From assembly GCA_007026445.1 (NCBI GenBank), contig VDMD01000002.1, positions 1,240,001-1,304,000 on the forward strand: 64,000 bases of DNA, in the 5' to 3' direction. The position numbers and the translations under genes are program-made. The notes beneath the pieces were generated by a model, which was given only the letters and a program-made list of their open reading frames with translations, was not told where the DNA came from and made no database searches. Below are positions 33,367 to 44,439 of the stretch, one piece after another (position 1 is the stretch's first letter; every line of letters starts with the position of its first letter). Source of the DNA: Schizophyllum amplum (lineage: Eukaryota > Basidiomycota > Agaricomycetes > Agaricales > Schizophyllaceae).

Positions 33367-36300
33367 TTAAGCCGCCTTCCTCCGAGGATTCCTCCGAAGT
33401 CTTGCTCGAGGGCGAGGTCCAACACCGGGGTGCGTAGAGGAGGTCACCTTCTCACAATCTTCTGAAGAAATAATCCAGCTATCCGTGGCTAAGCCGATCT
33501 GAGGAGAAAATGAGATGCGGCAAGCATGAATTGGTCAAGCGACTCACCATACACTCCTCGTTATCACGGTCCGTATCCTCTGACCTTGGTGAACCCCACA
33601 CTGTCTGTTCACCCAGACCAGCGTATGGGAGCCAGTTGTGCTCATGCTGTCCTGCGTCCAGTCCCCATTGCCAGTTCCCCGCCCTTCCAGCCTCTTCGGA
33701 GTTCTCCAAAATCTTCCTCTCGAAGATCTTCAGACATTCGCGGTCGACGTCAATTCCGTTGGGTTTTGAGAGGGCTGACCACCTCTCCTCTCGCATGAGC
33801 TTCCAAGCAATATCCCAGATTGCTTGAACACGCTTGACAGCGCTTCCCGGGCCTGCGGGAAAATCGTCACCGAGGAGGTCTATGATCTCAGCTTGCCGGC
33901 GTGCTGCAATAAGAATGGTCTGTGCATGAGCAGCGAGCGATTTCCCAAACCATTCCAAAGACTGCTCCGACGCTCCTGGAACCCTTCGAGATATCCAGTT
34001 CGAGATCTGTGCACGATCTTCAGGGGAGAGAGGACCTTCGAAAGGTATGCTGCCTTCATCTTTCAGACGCTTGAGAGCGCTGGCGCTGACACCTGCAACT
34101 TTGGCCTTGCTGTCACGCAGCCACTGAATGCAAGGGATCTTCAGCAGGCGCGCGTCTCGGCCGAGGTGTCCTTCTGCCAAGATAAGGCTGAGTGTCTGCA
34201 GGTGTGGGCCAAGTATATCCTCGACTTCCTGAGAGTAAGGGAAGTTGTTGAAGCCAATCAGGATATCATCGTCGTCCGGGATATCACATATCCGTGTCCA
34301 TTTGCCGAGCTATTAGTTGTCATTGAGTGTCACAGTAGCACAAATCTGGGGTGAATGGCGACTTACGCGAATCATACGTCGATGCGAGTGATCTTGCCAA
34401 AGCTCATCATAGATATCTTCTAGCCGTACCTCCCTGACCAGCGCCCGACTACCAGTGGTGGTACTAGAACAGAAATGTCGGAAGCGCCAGAATTTGATTG
34501 TCCACAAGTTGTCCGTGCGGTTGAGAATGCGAGCAGGGTACCAAAACTCGCCATCACGGACTAAACAACCTTGCCCAAGGCTAGGGCCACATATGGCTCA
34601 GTCATTCATTACTCTCAAGAAGCGATGTCGACTTACAGAAGGCGTTCTTCCAGCGGTAGCTGCGCTTTGCGGTCCAATCGTTGATAATACTCTGCTCTAT
34701 ATCAGCATGTTAGCCTTACGCCACTACGGAATGAACATGATCAACTCACTCATATGCGGCTGAGTTCCTGCGGCGTGATAGCTGCTCGTATACTCCGCCG
34801 TCTCCTGAGCAATTGTCACACTCAAATGGGGCGTCTGTCGCTGCTGCCGCGTCGCCCGCCCTCCCATCGCGTTGGCAGGCAATATGCGACCAAGAACGAC
34901 ATGTGTCACATTGTATCAACGCTTCCACTGCAGTAGAATCACGGAGAACATCGTTGCCTCGGCCAGACAGGCCACATCGACACTGGAAATCATAGTTGCT
35001 GTCAGAATTGGTGTCTTGCGAACCGTGATGTGCAGCCAGAGAGGGATCTGAGGCAGGCATTGTTAGTCGTGCGGATAGAGTTGCATTTTGAATGGATGGC
35101 TCACGAGGACGCTCCCCTCCGGTACGCTTGCCGCGGCCTTCCTTTTGAGTCGCCGTCAGCGCAGAAGGGGGAGGGCTCAGTACTCTCGCTTTCTTGCGCT
35201 TGTTGGAAGGCAACACCTCGGCTACAGCTGTGGGTGAAGCTTTGCGCTTCTTCGAAGGAGGAGCGTCACGGTTAGTGGCAGTCGCCCGAGTACGCGCGTG
35301 CGACTTGGACGGTGCTTTGGTACGTTCTAAGTGGGCGTGAGTTTGAAATGAATCGAGTGGTTGTAAATGGTGCTTACGTTTCTTTGCTTTTGGCTGGCCA
35401 GATTCCTCAGCCTGTGCTGCCTTCGGCGGACGGCGGTCACGGCTGGAAACACGGCCAACGGGGGGCTTGTGTGATCCTGGACCAGAGCCGGTCTCGCCTT
35501 CGCTGGGAGGGACTGACGCCTGGCCCTGCCTGTCATTCCAAGCATCATCCTCTTCCCAGGTGCTGAAAGCTGCATGATTTCGTTTGCGCTTTGTTGGTGA
35601 TGCTGGTTGTTCAGATAGGTCAGCACACTCCGGAGCAGCAGCTTGGAGAATAGACATACCGGAGAAAGTGGGGCTGCGGCTGTTGTAGTCAATCCACAGG
35701 TCCGTCGTAGCGCTGCTTGTCCCCTCCATCCAGGGTCGTTCGTCCTCCGCAAGTCTTGTGTAGAGAGGCGCGATCATGGAGGCAAACGGGAGAAGGGTGG
35801 CGTCCGCCGAGAGCCTCGGTCCCCCAGCCGGGGCTGAGGCTGCGGGCCCGTACGCATCACTAAGTCGTATGCCATGAAACTTGTCTTCAATGGCCTTGGT
35901 TCTATGCTTGAAGAAAACCTGCTGAGCATGCACACCTCCCCGAAGATGGTAGACAAGAGAGACCGGGCGTGGATGTTCTGCATCGCTTGCAGATATATAC
36001 AAATCGCCTGCCAGGTCGTCCTTGACATGCATTGCCTCTTGAAGGTAAGATGATCCGCCGCCCGTCAGTCCATCGTACTGGTAAACATGCTTGCCATCTG
36101 GTGTGAAGCGCGCCCAGAAGTGAGCGGCGGACGGATCGAAGTATGCACGACCGACAATGTTGTAAACAAGGCCACATTCACGGCCGAGAGTCTTTGTGAG
36201 CGGAAAGAGTTCGGTGGGGATGGATAGTTGTACATCGGAAGCGCAGATGGTGTCGTCCCAGCCTTCCAGAAGCAAGATGAGCACTGTGGGTATGCTCGTG

Positions 36301-39300
36301 ACGATATCTTTGCGGCAGGCCGCACCATCGCAGAACATATGACCATCTCTTTGGCGCCAGCAAGAACCGACCGCCGGGTCTGGCTGGTTCAGGCTAAGAA
36401 GATCCCGAAACCACGCCGTGATGTGGTTATCGTAGTGCAACATCGAGGGAACAGATGTCGAGGTAGGGAGTGAGATCATGTACTGCAGTCTGGCTTGGCG
36501 AGTCAACTGATGATGCTTTGGGATCTGCGCCTGCGCATTGCCTGTGCATGTCCGCCAGGTGAAATATCCCATGGCAAAATAAAGCTGCTGGACAGATGCG
36601 TAGTCGTGCGGCCGTGTTGCTGAAGGCGATCGAGACAGCAGCGTCATGAGCCATGTCTATTCCGGTTGATTATCAGCACAGCTATTCCAACGTATATTGT
36701 GGTGAAGCGTTCATACCCATAGATTTGACTCGCCGGCGTCACCAGCATCAATGATGTTCTTGCTGAGCAATTCCTGGCGCAGGCTGTCGCGCAGCACGCT
36801 GAGCTGCTCTGTGCATGCAGTCCGCTCTTCTAAATCAAGACGATGCAACGCGGTTCCAACAATCTCCTGCCGCTGCATTGTGACGTTGATGAATTCGTAT
36901 ATCGGCTGGTGCTCGGCGGACAGTACTGCGGAGGTCGACAAAGAGATGAAGCTGCGTGTAAAGTCGGCGGCGTCGCGGGCGATTGCATGATGCAGCAGCT
37001 GCAAGGATGTGTCTAGCCAGCATGAGTTTTGTCTCCATTTCATGCCAGGCAGCGCTTGTGGAACACGCGAGTCGGGACTCTTTGCGGATTGGGCTTCAAG
37101 TGCAGGTGCCTTCGTGCGAGTGCCGACGAGCTGCGCGGCTGTATCCATCGGCCTACCATCGTTGAGTGTGCGACGGCGACGGTAGCCTGGCGTCCGTGAG
37201 ATCTTGGTACGCCCAATCTTCCCCTTCATAGTATCCCAAGGACGCCGATCCCCATAGCCAATTTTCATGCCATCTGCAAAGATATTCAGCGCCACAATAC
37301 CGCACTGGCCGGCACGCCGTACTTACCTCGCGCGGCCGTGTAGGTCTTTTGCAAGCTTTCCACAAAGGCATACAGCGCATATAGGCCGTCTATCAGTGTC
37401 TTTTCCTTGCCAATCCCCTTGTAGATCTTGCTGTGCATTGCCTCCGCCGCATTTGTGGTGTCCGGCAAAGATCGCCAAAGTTCCTCGGGCATGGTACGAT
37501 GGGATTCGAAGATCATGCGCGCGTTGGGCGCGCGCCGCCACCAGTCTAGCCATTGTCGAGAGAATGGAAAGTCGGACTGTAGGCTATTTGCTGCAGCGTT
37601 GAAGTCGGCGACAGTGGTGAGATCAACGAGGGAGTGTGCACGGCGTTGGAATTCGGCTCGGCGGGCGGGATTGACAACAGCGCTGATAGCGGACACGCGT
37701 GTTACTTGCGCGCGATAGTGCTGCTGGCAGCCTTTCAGAAGGTTCAGCGCCGTTGCTCGCAAGTCGTCCTCGGTCGCCGTCAATTCCTCGGCCATGCCAT
37801 TCTCGTATTCCCACTGGCGAAAGGAGACATAAGCCATGACGAACCCGTTCCGCTCCGCCTCACTGAAGTCTACAACCTGACCAAAAGTAGTGGTATTAGC
37901 GCAGACACCAAGCAACCAGGTGGTGAAACGTACATTGGCAAGAACTTCATCGGTGACTTGGGAGCCCATCTGTTGAAACTCCATGGCGATGCTCTGGAAT
38001 AGGGCGTTGAAGTGGTAGTAGTAATGAGTGGCGGATGTGCCGTTGGCGTAAGTCATGAGCGCAGGGACCCAACGAGACAGTGTTGCGTTGAAGAAGGAGC
38101 TGATGATTAGGACGCAGGTGGGCTCTCTCCAGAACTTGTATGTTGCATCCGAGACAATCCCGGGACAGGTCCCGTCCATCGTCTGCGAGCGAACCAGCTG
38201 TGATCGCATGAAATTTGACTGCATGCAGACGACGGTAATGTCGCCAAACTCGCTGCCAATGATGAAGTCCTGGTGCTGTTCGGCAAAGCTGGCGTACGCG
38301 ATTGGGAAGTCTTCATGACGTTGCCGGCGGTGTTGCGTACGCTTGGCACGAACGCGGTCGGTGTTGATCAGGAGATCGACCTCATCGGAGACAGAAGGCT
38401 GCCCCGGTCGTCCGATCTGCAGCATGAGAGGGCCATCATTGGGGTGCTCGTCAAATATGCGCGTCAGGTAGGCCTTCTGCGCTTTAGTGAGATGGAGGAT
38501 ATGGGTAGGTCGACGGTGGGAATGGGTGCCGGACGTCTGGATGTGCACACCATAGAGGTACCGATAGTACTTCAGGGATACGCTGCAAGACTCGTATCTG
38601 AGATAGCCACCGCAGTCGTTCTGTGGACAACGCTGAGCAGCCTGCATCCGGATGGTCGCCACTTTGGTCTTCGGGCGAATGACCACTCCGCACTCATTGC
38701 ACACAATGATGCCGTTGCATTTGCGAACCGTGCGCTTTCCTTGCTCCCACGTGAGTTGGGCCTCATTGCCATGCGCTTCGCCGCCCTGCGTGGTCATGGA
38801 CCAGTGCACCATGAACGTCTGCGAGTTGGTGAAATAACCGAAGGAATGGCTGCGAGAGACTGCGCCATCCAACCAGGGATCCCACTCTATAGCATCAGCC
38901 TCAAATGTTAAGTTGTTGTTGGCGGCGGCGGCGGTAGGAGGTGAAGGGATGGGACTCGGAGCATGAGTGCCGATGGGAGGAGGAACAGGGGTAGGTATTG
39001 GGGGGCCAGACGATGCGGTGGTACTGCTGATAGCAGCAGCAGCTTCAGCGGACGCTGTCGCACTCATACCGGGCGTGAGGGCGATGTTGTTCGGAGTGTT
39101 CAGTGCTTGTGGCACATTAGGGATATATGGCGCCGGAGGCGCTCTCTGCGCAGCTGAGTCCAAAGCGGTAGTTGGTGCAGCAGCAGGCCATCCAGCGGTG
39201 GCAATGCCGCTCATATTACGAGGAATATAAGAAGTAACACGTCCTACGAGAGAGTCAGAATAATGCGTCGCACTGAGAGAGCACGCTGCAAGACCGACCA

Positions 39301-39568
39301 TGAATATCAAACACGGGCACGACTGCGAGAGATGGATATCAGTTTCTCCCCTCCCGATTAAAGAAGAGCTGCCGCACCGTCAGGCAGTTGATGAGTTGTG
39401 CTTCCCGCACTGCTTGCGGCAGTCTGAGAGGCAGATGGGTTTGCCTCGGGCCCTGACAATGGGATGATGGGCTTGATGATCGCGGCCCATATGCCTTTGA
39501 AGTAATTCTGTAAAGTCTGGGGTCTGAGATTTGAGTACTCAGCGCAAGCACAAACATACCAGGGCCAT
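33367..39568 (-). CDS. Gene A, E1 copy: transposase fused to USP-like peptidase, PHD and Tudor-like modules
   Basis: The minus-strand splice model starts at the ATG at 39568 (MALNYFKGIWAAIIKP) and uses ten introns of 49-60 bp. It gives about 1,884 residues (up to 36 fewer if two frame-neutral introns are removed near 35.3 and 35.7 kb). Visible parts, in order, are: a zinc finger with C230, C236, C239, C260, C265, C274 and H295-S-H297 (GCM/WRKY-like); a DDE core with SDATYKFW (D420), VVDFSEAER (D494) and the TTNAAEAMHSKIY signature (E636); a USP-like cysteine peptidase with NSCWLDTSLQLL (C759) and HVYQYDGL (H1050); basic Lys/Arg-rich linkers; a PHD finger at about 1419-1476; and a Tudor/PWWP-like barrel at about 1520-1587 (RDGEFWYPARILN). 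The stop is TAA at 33367-33369. It probably acts in the nucleus. Catalytic residue choices are inferred from spacing. Confidence 0.8.
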
Positions 39569-40062
39569 GGTATAATTTTCGATAGAATGCGGACAATGAG
39601 TGTTAGTGTACCATTAGATGAGAAAGGACAGAAATTTTGACAAGGCGGGATGAAGGAGCAGGGCGACGATACGAGGGCTCGCTGCTACATAGCGCCACAA
39701 ATTGGCCTACTATTGCATTTAGAGCCATCGGTATATCGGCTGCCTGATGGGGAATGTCAGGCCTTTCCAATTTCCCCACAGTCACGGGAAAGTTCAACTG
39801 ACCACAGTGCCAGCACCCGAACACTACAAAGGATCACAGGTGTTCGAGGCGTGGCAGGCTTGCTTCGAATTCGATACGCTGCTGTGTGCGCTTCTTGTTG
39901 AGGCTACAGAAAATATCTGAGCTGCAGCTGTAGTCAGCCCCATCAGGCGGCACAAGAACAAGAACAGGCCTACCAAAGAGTAGGTCGGACACGAGCGATA
40001 AAGAGAGCCTGTACTTCTGCTTGAAACTCGAGATCTATGAGTACAATGCACTGCCGTGCTTC

Positions 40063-40247
40063 GCCGTAGACAGCCGTAGGATAGCCATATGAAGGTAATG
40101 TTGAGCCGTACAGGGCCGTAGACGCGCCGTACAGGGCCGTATAAGTGCCGTATAAGTGCCGTATGGCACCGTACAGCCGCCGTACGCGACCGTACGCCTG
40201 CTGTACGTGAGCCGTACATCGCCTCAGAGTGCCGTATATGTGCCGTA
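40063..40247 (+). repeat. Inner phased GCCGTA array upstream of gene A (E1)
   Basis: Exact mirror of the 15-site array at 18902-19086, with sites every 10-11 bp. Confidence 0.83.
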
Positions 40248-41047
40248 CAGAATGATATTCTGCTGACATGAGCTGTGAAAGCACTGTGCGACAGTCGTAC
40301 CTCTTGCCGTATATTGCTCTCTGGCTTCGGGGTGAGAAAGTAGGAGGAGGAGTTTGTCTCCTTGCAGTGCCATTGCCAAAATTTCCATTGATATCAAGGG
40401 AGCACAAATGCATCATGAGTATGAAGACGTTCTTGGTGTCGCGCGGACCAGTAGTACTTCATCGCGGTCGAAGGCAAGCAGGACGCTCGTGTCCCAAAAA
40501 GGCAATCACTGTTACCACGGGCTGGATTGTGCTATACGCGCTGCCACAAGTGCCTATAGATTTGCGAAACTTCTGGACATCAAAACATACTTGAAAGAGC
40601 TATAACTTCTATTTTATGGCGGTTGGGCTCCTTAAATCTACAGCGGTGTGAGGGACTCACCCCAACCAAGCTCAACGCTGGTATGCCGGCAAACGCCGAC
40701 GAGTCACAATGTCACACCGTTCGGCGGGGAGTCAGTTCAGTTTGACGAGTACTATCAGAGGGCCTGTACAGACATGCGGCGCATTGACTCGAACTGAACA
40801 TCTCTGTTTCCTCGCGGAGAGCAAATAATCACCATTGATAACATTGAAGGCTCCAAAACAGTGAAGATCGACACAGAGGGGTAACTGATTACTATTGCTG
40901 CACTATCTATATGCTTGCCGAAGGAATACAGAGGGAAAAAAGGAACTCCTATCTACTGAGGACACAAGCAATGCGAAAGGCGGTAGTACAGCTCGAGTAC
41001 AGCACCGTACGGCAGGTACGGCCCGGACACGGCAGGGGAACGGCGCC

Positions 41048-41079
41048 ATACGGCACCATACGGCGATTTCGATAGGCCC
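41048..41079 (-). repeat. Terminal inverted repeat, T-type end of E1
   Basis: On the minus strand it reads GGGCCTATCGAAATCGCCG and matches the S-type end at 17817 except mainly at bases 6-10. It is identical to the E2 end at 18070. Confidence 0.85.
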
Positions 41080-41088
41080 GCTTGTTCT
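41080..41088. repeat. Target-site duplication, right copy (GCTTGTTCT)
   Basis: Exact copy of 17808-17816. Host sequence resumes immediately after it. Confidence 0.92.
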
Positions 41089-41206
41089 CCCTTCACGTCA
41101 CAGTTACAGCACCTGCCTCGATCGGGCGCCTGCCACTTCTCTCATCAATTACCATCATCACAAAGGCAGCTTGTTTTTCGCCAGAATCTGCTGCAGACCG
41201 AGCGCG
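41089..41206. promoter_or_regulatory. Remaining 5' leader of DDI1
   Basis: Only 118 bp lie between the element and the DDI1 ATG. No TATA box is visible in them. The matching TATA box is on the far side of the element at 17791. Confidence 0.55.
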
Positions 41207-42901
41207 ATGGAGCTGACATTCGTGACCGAGCTCGGCCAGTCGTTCGTTGTCGAGATCGACCCGAACATGGAGCTCGAGAATGTGATGGCGTTGCTGGAAG
41301 CGGAGGTGGGTTAGCTCTGTGTGGCGCGCGGCGGTCCCGTTGAGGACGATGCTAACAACGGTTTGCGCGGTACAGTCCGGCATCCCCGTCACGGAGCAGG
41401 CGATCTCGTATGACGGACGGCCGCTGCAGGACCCAAAGGCGACGATGCGCCAGGCGGGCATCCCGGAGCAGAACGCGATGCTCATGCTTCAAAGAAAGGT
41501 CGCGGCACCGTCCGGCGGCGCGTACGTGCATCCTGCTCCCCATCTAGCGCGCGCTAACAAGACCCTCCCTCCTGCAGCCAGATCCCCCAAGACGCGGAGA
41601 TGATGCGTCTGCAGGTCCTCGGCGACCCGGCGCTCATGCAGCAATTGCGCGAGGTGCGCGACCCACTCTTCCCTCCCACCTCTACTTCATGCTGAACGTC
41701 AATTTGTCCACAGACCCAGCCGGATATCGCGGCCGCTGCCCAGAACGACCCGGCGCGCTTTGCGGAGCTCCTGCGGCACACGCGCGAGCGGCAATACGAC
41801 GCGGAGCTCAGCCACCAGCGAGAGATCGCGCACCTGAACGCGGACCCGTACGATGTCGAGGCGCAGCGGAAGATTGAGGAGGCAATTAGGCAGCAGGCTG
41901 TGCTGGAGAACATGGAGCACGCGCTGGAGTACTCGCCCGAGAGCTTTGGACGGGTGATGATGCTCTAGTGCGTCTATGTCAAGTCGTCCGGGTGTCTAGT
42001 CTGATGATTCCGTCGTGTAGCATCGACACGGAGGTCAACGGTCGCCCGGTCAAGGCATTTGTCGACAGTGGTGCACAGCAGACGATAAGTGAGTGTTGAA
42101 GCAGAGAAATGACATCCCTCAGCTGACGCTGCGCTTCTTACAGTGACCCCCGAATGTGCAGAGAACTGCAAGTACGTGAAAACGTACCTTCCATGTGTAC
42201 TTTTGGTCTGACATGCCTTTCAGCATCATGCGGCTCATCGACCGTAGGTTCTCTGGCCTGGCTGTTGGAGTCGGCACCGCCAAAATCCTCGGACGCGTAC
42301 ATACCGCGCAAATGAAGGTTGCTGACCTCCATCTGCCTTGTGCATTCACGATCATGGAGGTACGGCCTCAGTGTCATTGTTTATCGAATCTTTACCAAAG
42401 TGCTGTGTAGGGTCAGGACGTTGACCTCCTACTCGGCCTCGACATGCTTAAAGGGCACCGGGCATGTATCGACCTCGACAAGAACGTGCTGCGCATACAA
42501 GGCCGCGAGGTGCCCTTCCTCTCTGAGCACGAGCTACCGGAGAAGGCGCGCGACTCATATAAGAGAAATCGCCAGGAGGGTGAGGCAGGGCCGTCATCAG
42601 GTGCGCCCTACATTATCCCATCCTTTTTTCTTGTGAATAAGTATCTGACCCCTCAACGGCAGCTCCGGCCCCGGTGACACCTGCACCATCACACTTCCCT
42701 GGCGGAGGGAGCACTCTGGGCGCTGCGCCACGGTCAACGCCTGTCCCGGCCCAGCGGCAACCCCAGCAGCCTCCCCAGCGTTCTTATTCGGACCGCGACA
42801 TCCAGACGCTGATGGACCTGGGCGTATCTCGGGAGGTGGCGGTCAGCACATTGGACGCGGCGGGTGGGAACGTGGACGTGGCTGCGAGCCTGCTGTTCTA
42901 G
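41207..42901 (+). CDS. DDI1: DNA-damage-inducible protein 1 (ubiquitin-receptor aspartic protease)
   Basis: Ddi1 shuttles ubiquitinated proteins to the proteasome and has a retropepsin-type protease domain. The ATG at 41207 starts the ubiquitin-like domain ([18 protein letters not shown]). After introns come [20 protein letters not shown], the helical domain ([20 protein letters not shown]), and the protease domain with catalytic [31 protein letters not shown] and [20 protein letters not shown]. The protein ends in a UBA domain ([20 protein letters not shown]) and TAG at 42899-42901. All four expected domains are present. The coding region is undisturbed by the transposon 118 bp upstream, but its core promoter probably is disturbed. 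Confidence 0.93.
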
Positions 42902-43140
42902 TGAGTGGTGTATTGGTGAGGGACGGTAGAGCATGATGTGGTGGCTATAGAGAGCAGTAAAATGGTAGCGTGGTCGCTGAACCACGAATGTAGCATATAA
43001 TGGACTTGCAGTATTTTGGTTGCAATCGAGAACGGTGATCCATTGGAACTTGAAGGGGATATCGGAAATGAGAGTCTGGACTCTGCCGCCACAAAATCGC
43101 TAGCCTTGTCCCATCCTGCCATCGCGAGGCCGCCGCGACG
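42902..43140. other. Spacer DDI1-COA3
   Basis: About 240 bp with the DDI1 3' end and the COA3 promoter. No motif was recognised. Confidence 0.4.
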
Positions 43141-43966
43141 ATGCCCGTCGTCATCCGTCCCAAGTATGCGGACCCCAAGGAGGTTGCGCAGTCCTATCGG
43201 CCAAAACCGGGCGTGAGCAGAACTCCCGGCGCATTGCGGTTGCAGCACACTGACCGAACGTTTGCACTCCGCCGCACACCCATCCGCACGCTCCCTCACC
43301 GCTCTGCGCATTCCCCCTCTGCCAAATTTGCGATGTGCAGATGATGTCGCCGGGTCTGCGCCGTGCACGCGCACCGTATCTCGTCAAGAATTTGCTCGTG
43401 GGCACCGCGCTCGCCGCGTTCGTCATGGGCGTCTACTCGTATTCGCTATACGCTGTCCGCCAGGTGCGTCACCTGCTCTCCTCTTCACGCGCTTCTCTGA
43501 CAACTCCATGCTTTCTTCCTGTTCTTTGTTCACCGCACACCTCCACCACTTCATCCCTCCCATCCACGCTTGATCATACCCACAGGACCAATTTGATGAC
43601 CTCGACGAGGAAGCGCGCGAGCTCTCAGCCGCAGGCGTCCTCGCCCAGCGCACCACCCTTGAAGACAAGCAGCGCTCCGGGCCCCTCGCCACCGCTGCCG
43701 CCCTCGACCAGAAGCCCGGTGTCGGCGCGATCATCCCGACCAGCCCCGCCGCACCCGTCCCGCCACCAGCTACCACAGCCGAGCTTGCGCACGCGGCCAG
43801 GGGGAAGACTATGGACCCCAGTGCGCTCGCCGCACCCGGCGCTCCGCGCGGCATCTTGTCACGCTACCTTGCGAGCCGCTATCCCAGTCTATTTGACCCC
43901 TCGCAAAAGACGTTGGTGTTTGGCGCGCCGAGCGTGGACAACCCTGGTCGGACATCGTCTAGCTGA
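43141..43966 (+). CDS. COA3: Cytochrome c oxidase assembly factor Coa3
   Basis: Coa3 is a small inner-mitochondrial-membrane protein that stabilises and regulates newly made Cox1. The ATG at 43141 gives MPVVIRPKYADPKEVAQSY. An intron ending at ...TGTGCAG joins MMSPGLRRARAPYLVKNLLV, followed by one membrane segment (VGTALAAFVMGVYSYSLYAV). After a second intron comes DQFDDLDEEARELSAAG. This is the Coa3 (CCDC56) core: a basic stretch, a single transmembrane helix, then an acidic patch. The C-terminal Ala/Pro-rich tail is longer than in yeast and stops at TGA 43964-43966. Confidence 0.87.
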
Positions 43967-44439
43967 AGGGATGTGGAGGGATAGAATGGAAGAGGTGGTT
44001 CTTCCATGTCTGTCGCACAGTCTTAGTTCACTAGACAGCCTCACCGTTGCTGTCGACATGTATGCAAACCCCCACTCAGTGTATCATTATTTGCATGCTC
44101 CCACGAGCAGTGACAGATTCCTCGGGCTCTACCACAGGACCTCAGACAGCGATAAAAAAAGCTTGAACAAATGCGTGAAATTCGTGATAGCATAACGATA
44201 GCATGACAACCTGCAGAGCATCCACATACATACATCATCAATCAGTCCTGGGTATCCCGGGCAGCGCTCCTGCGATGCGCGTCTAGGTCACGTCATCAGC
44301 GCCTGTTTGCTCTCAGCGACACTCTTCTTCTCGCAGAGAAAACCTCCAGTCTTCAATAAGACCAGGCGGTGCGCATCGAAGTACCAGCTGTGGCCTTAGT
44401 CAGTATCATTCAGCCGCAGAGAATGTCGCAGATACGCAC
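43967..44439. other. Convergent spacer COA3 / Cdc14-type gene
   Basis: About 470 bp between convergent stops. No gene, RNA or repeat was recognised. Confidence 0.4.

Larger units (their letters stand above)
17817..41079. mobile_element. Composite Mutator-like DNA transposon, 23.26-kb palindrome
   Basis: The block is bounded by 9-bp target duplications and by imperfect terminal inverted repeats: GGGCCATGATAAATCGCCG at the left end and, on the opposite strand at the right end, GGGCCTATCGAAATCGCCG. Inside, 18070-29451 is the reverse complement of 29696-41079 with only four differences that I could find. It is best explained as element E1 (17817-18069 plus 29705-41079, 11,628 bp) with a second copy E2 (18070-29695, 11,626 bp) inserted inverted at a 9-bp target, GTCCAGGTC. 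Each copy carries transposase gene A and partner gene B converging on each other. Host genes ATG29 and DDI1 flank the block and are otherwise intact. Confidence 0.88.
29705..41079 (+). mobile_element. E1: main part of the outer element
   Basis: Together with 17817-18069 it makes a complete 11,628-bp element. Read alone with the loop, 29452-41079 also looks like a full element with both terminal repeats. It has intact gene B (+) and gene A (-) converging at about 32.5-33.4 kb and three inner or terminal hexamer arrays, and ends in GGCCC at 41079 followed by the host 9-bp duplication. Confidence 0.82.
39569..41079. promoter_or_regulatory. Upstream region of gene A with two phased arrays and the T-end (E1)
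   Basis: This 1.5-kb region is non-coding as far as I can see. The inner array lies at about 40063-40247 (15 sites) and the terminal array at about 40987-41064. Arrays this close to the gene A start suggest the same protein could bind both the transposon end and its own promoter, which is an inference. Confidence 0.6.

Noticed and set aside
38273..38911. Long open frame (212 codons) opposite gene A
   Set aside because: It is a shadow of the zinc-finger/DDE coding strand caused by GC-rich codons, with no domain.
17817..41079. Whole palindrome as a pure assembly fold-back artefact
   Set aside because: Two different 9-bp duplications sit exactly at the expected inner and outer joints and the arms differ at a few bases. 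Only the loop orientation remains suspect.
17817..41079. Starship, Helitron or KDZ-type element
   Set aside because: No tyrosine-recombinase captain, no Rep/helicase and no KDZ-type catalytic motif are seen. Inverted ends plus 9-bp duplications fit a Mutator-like element.
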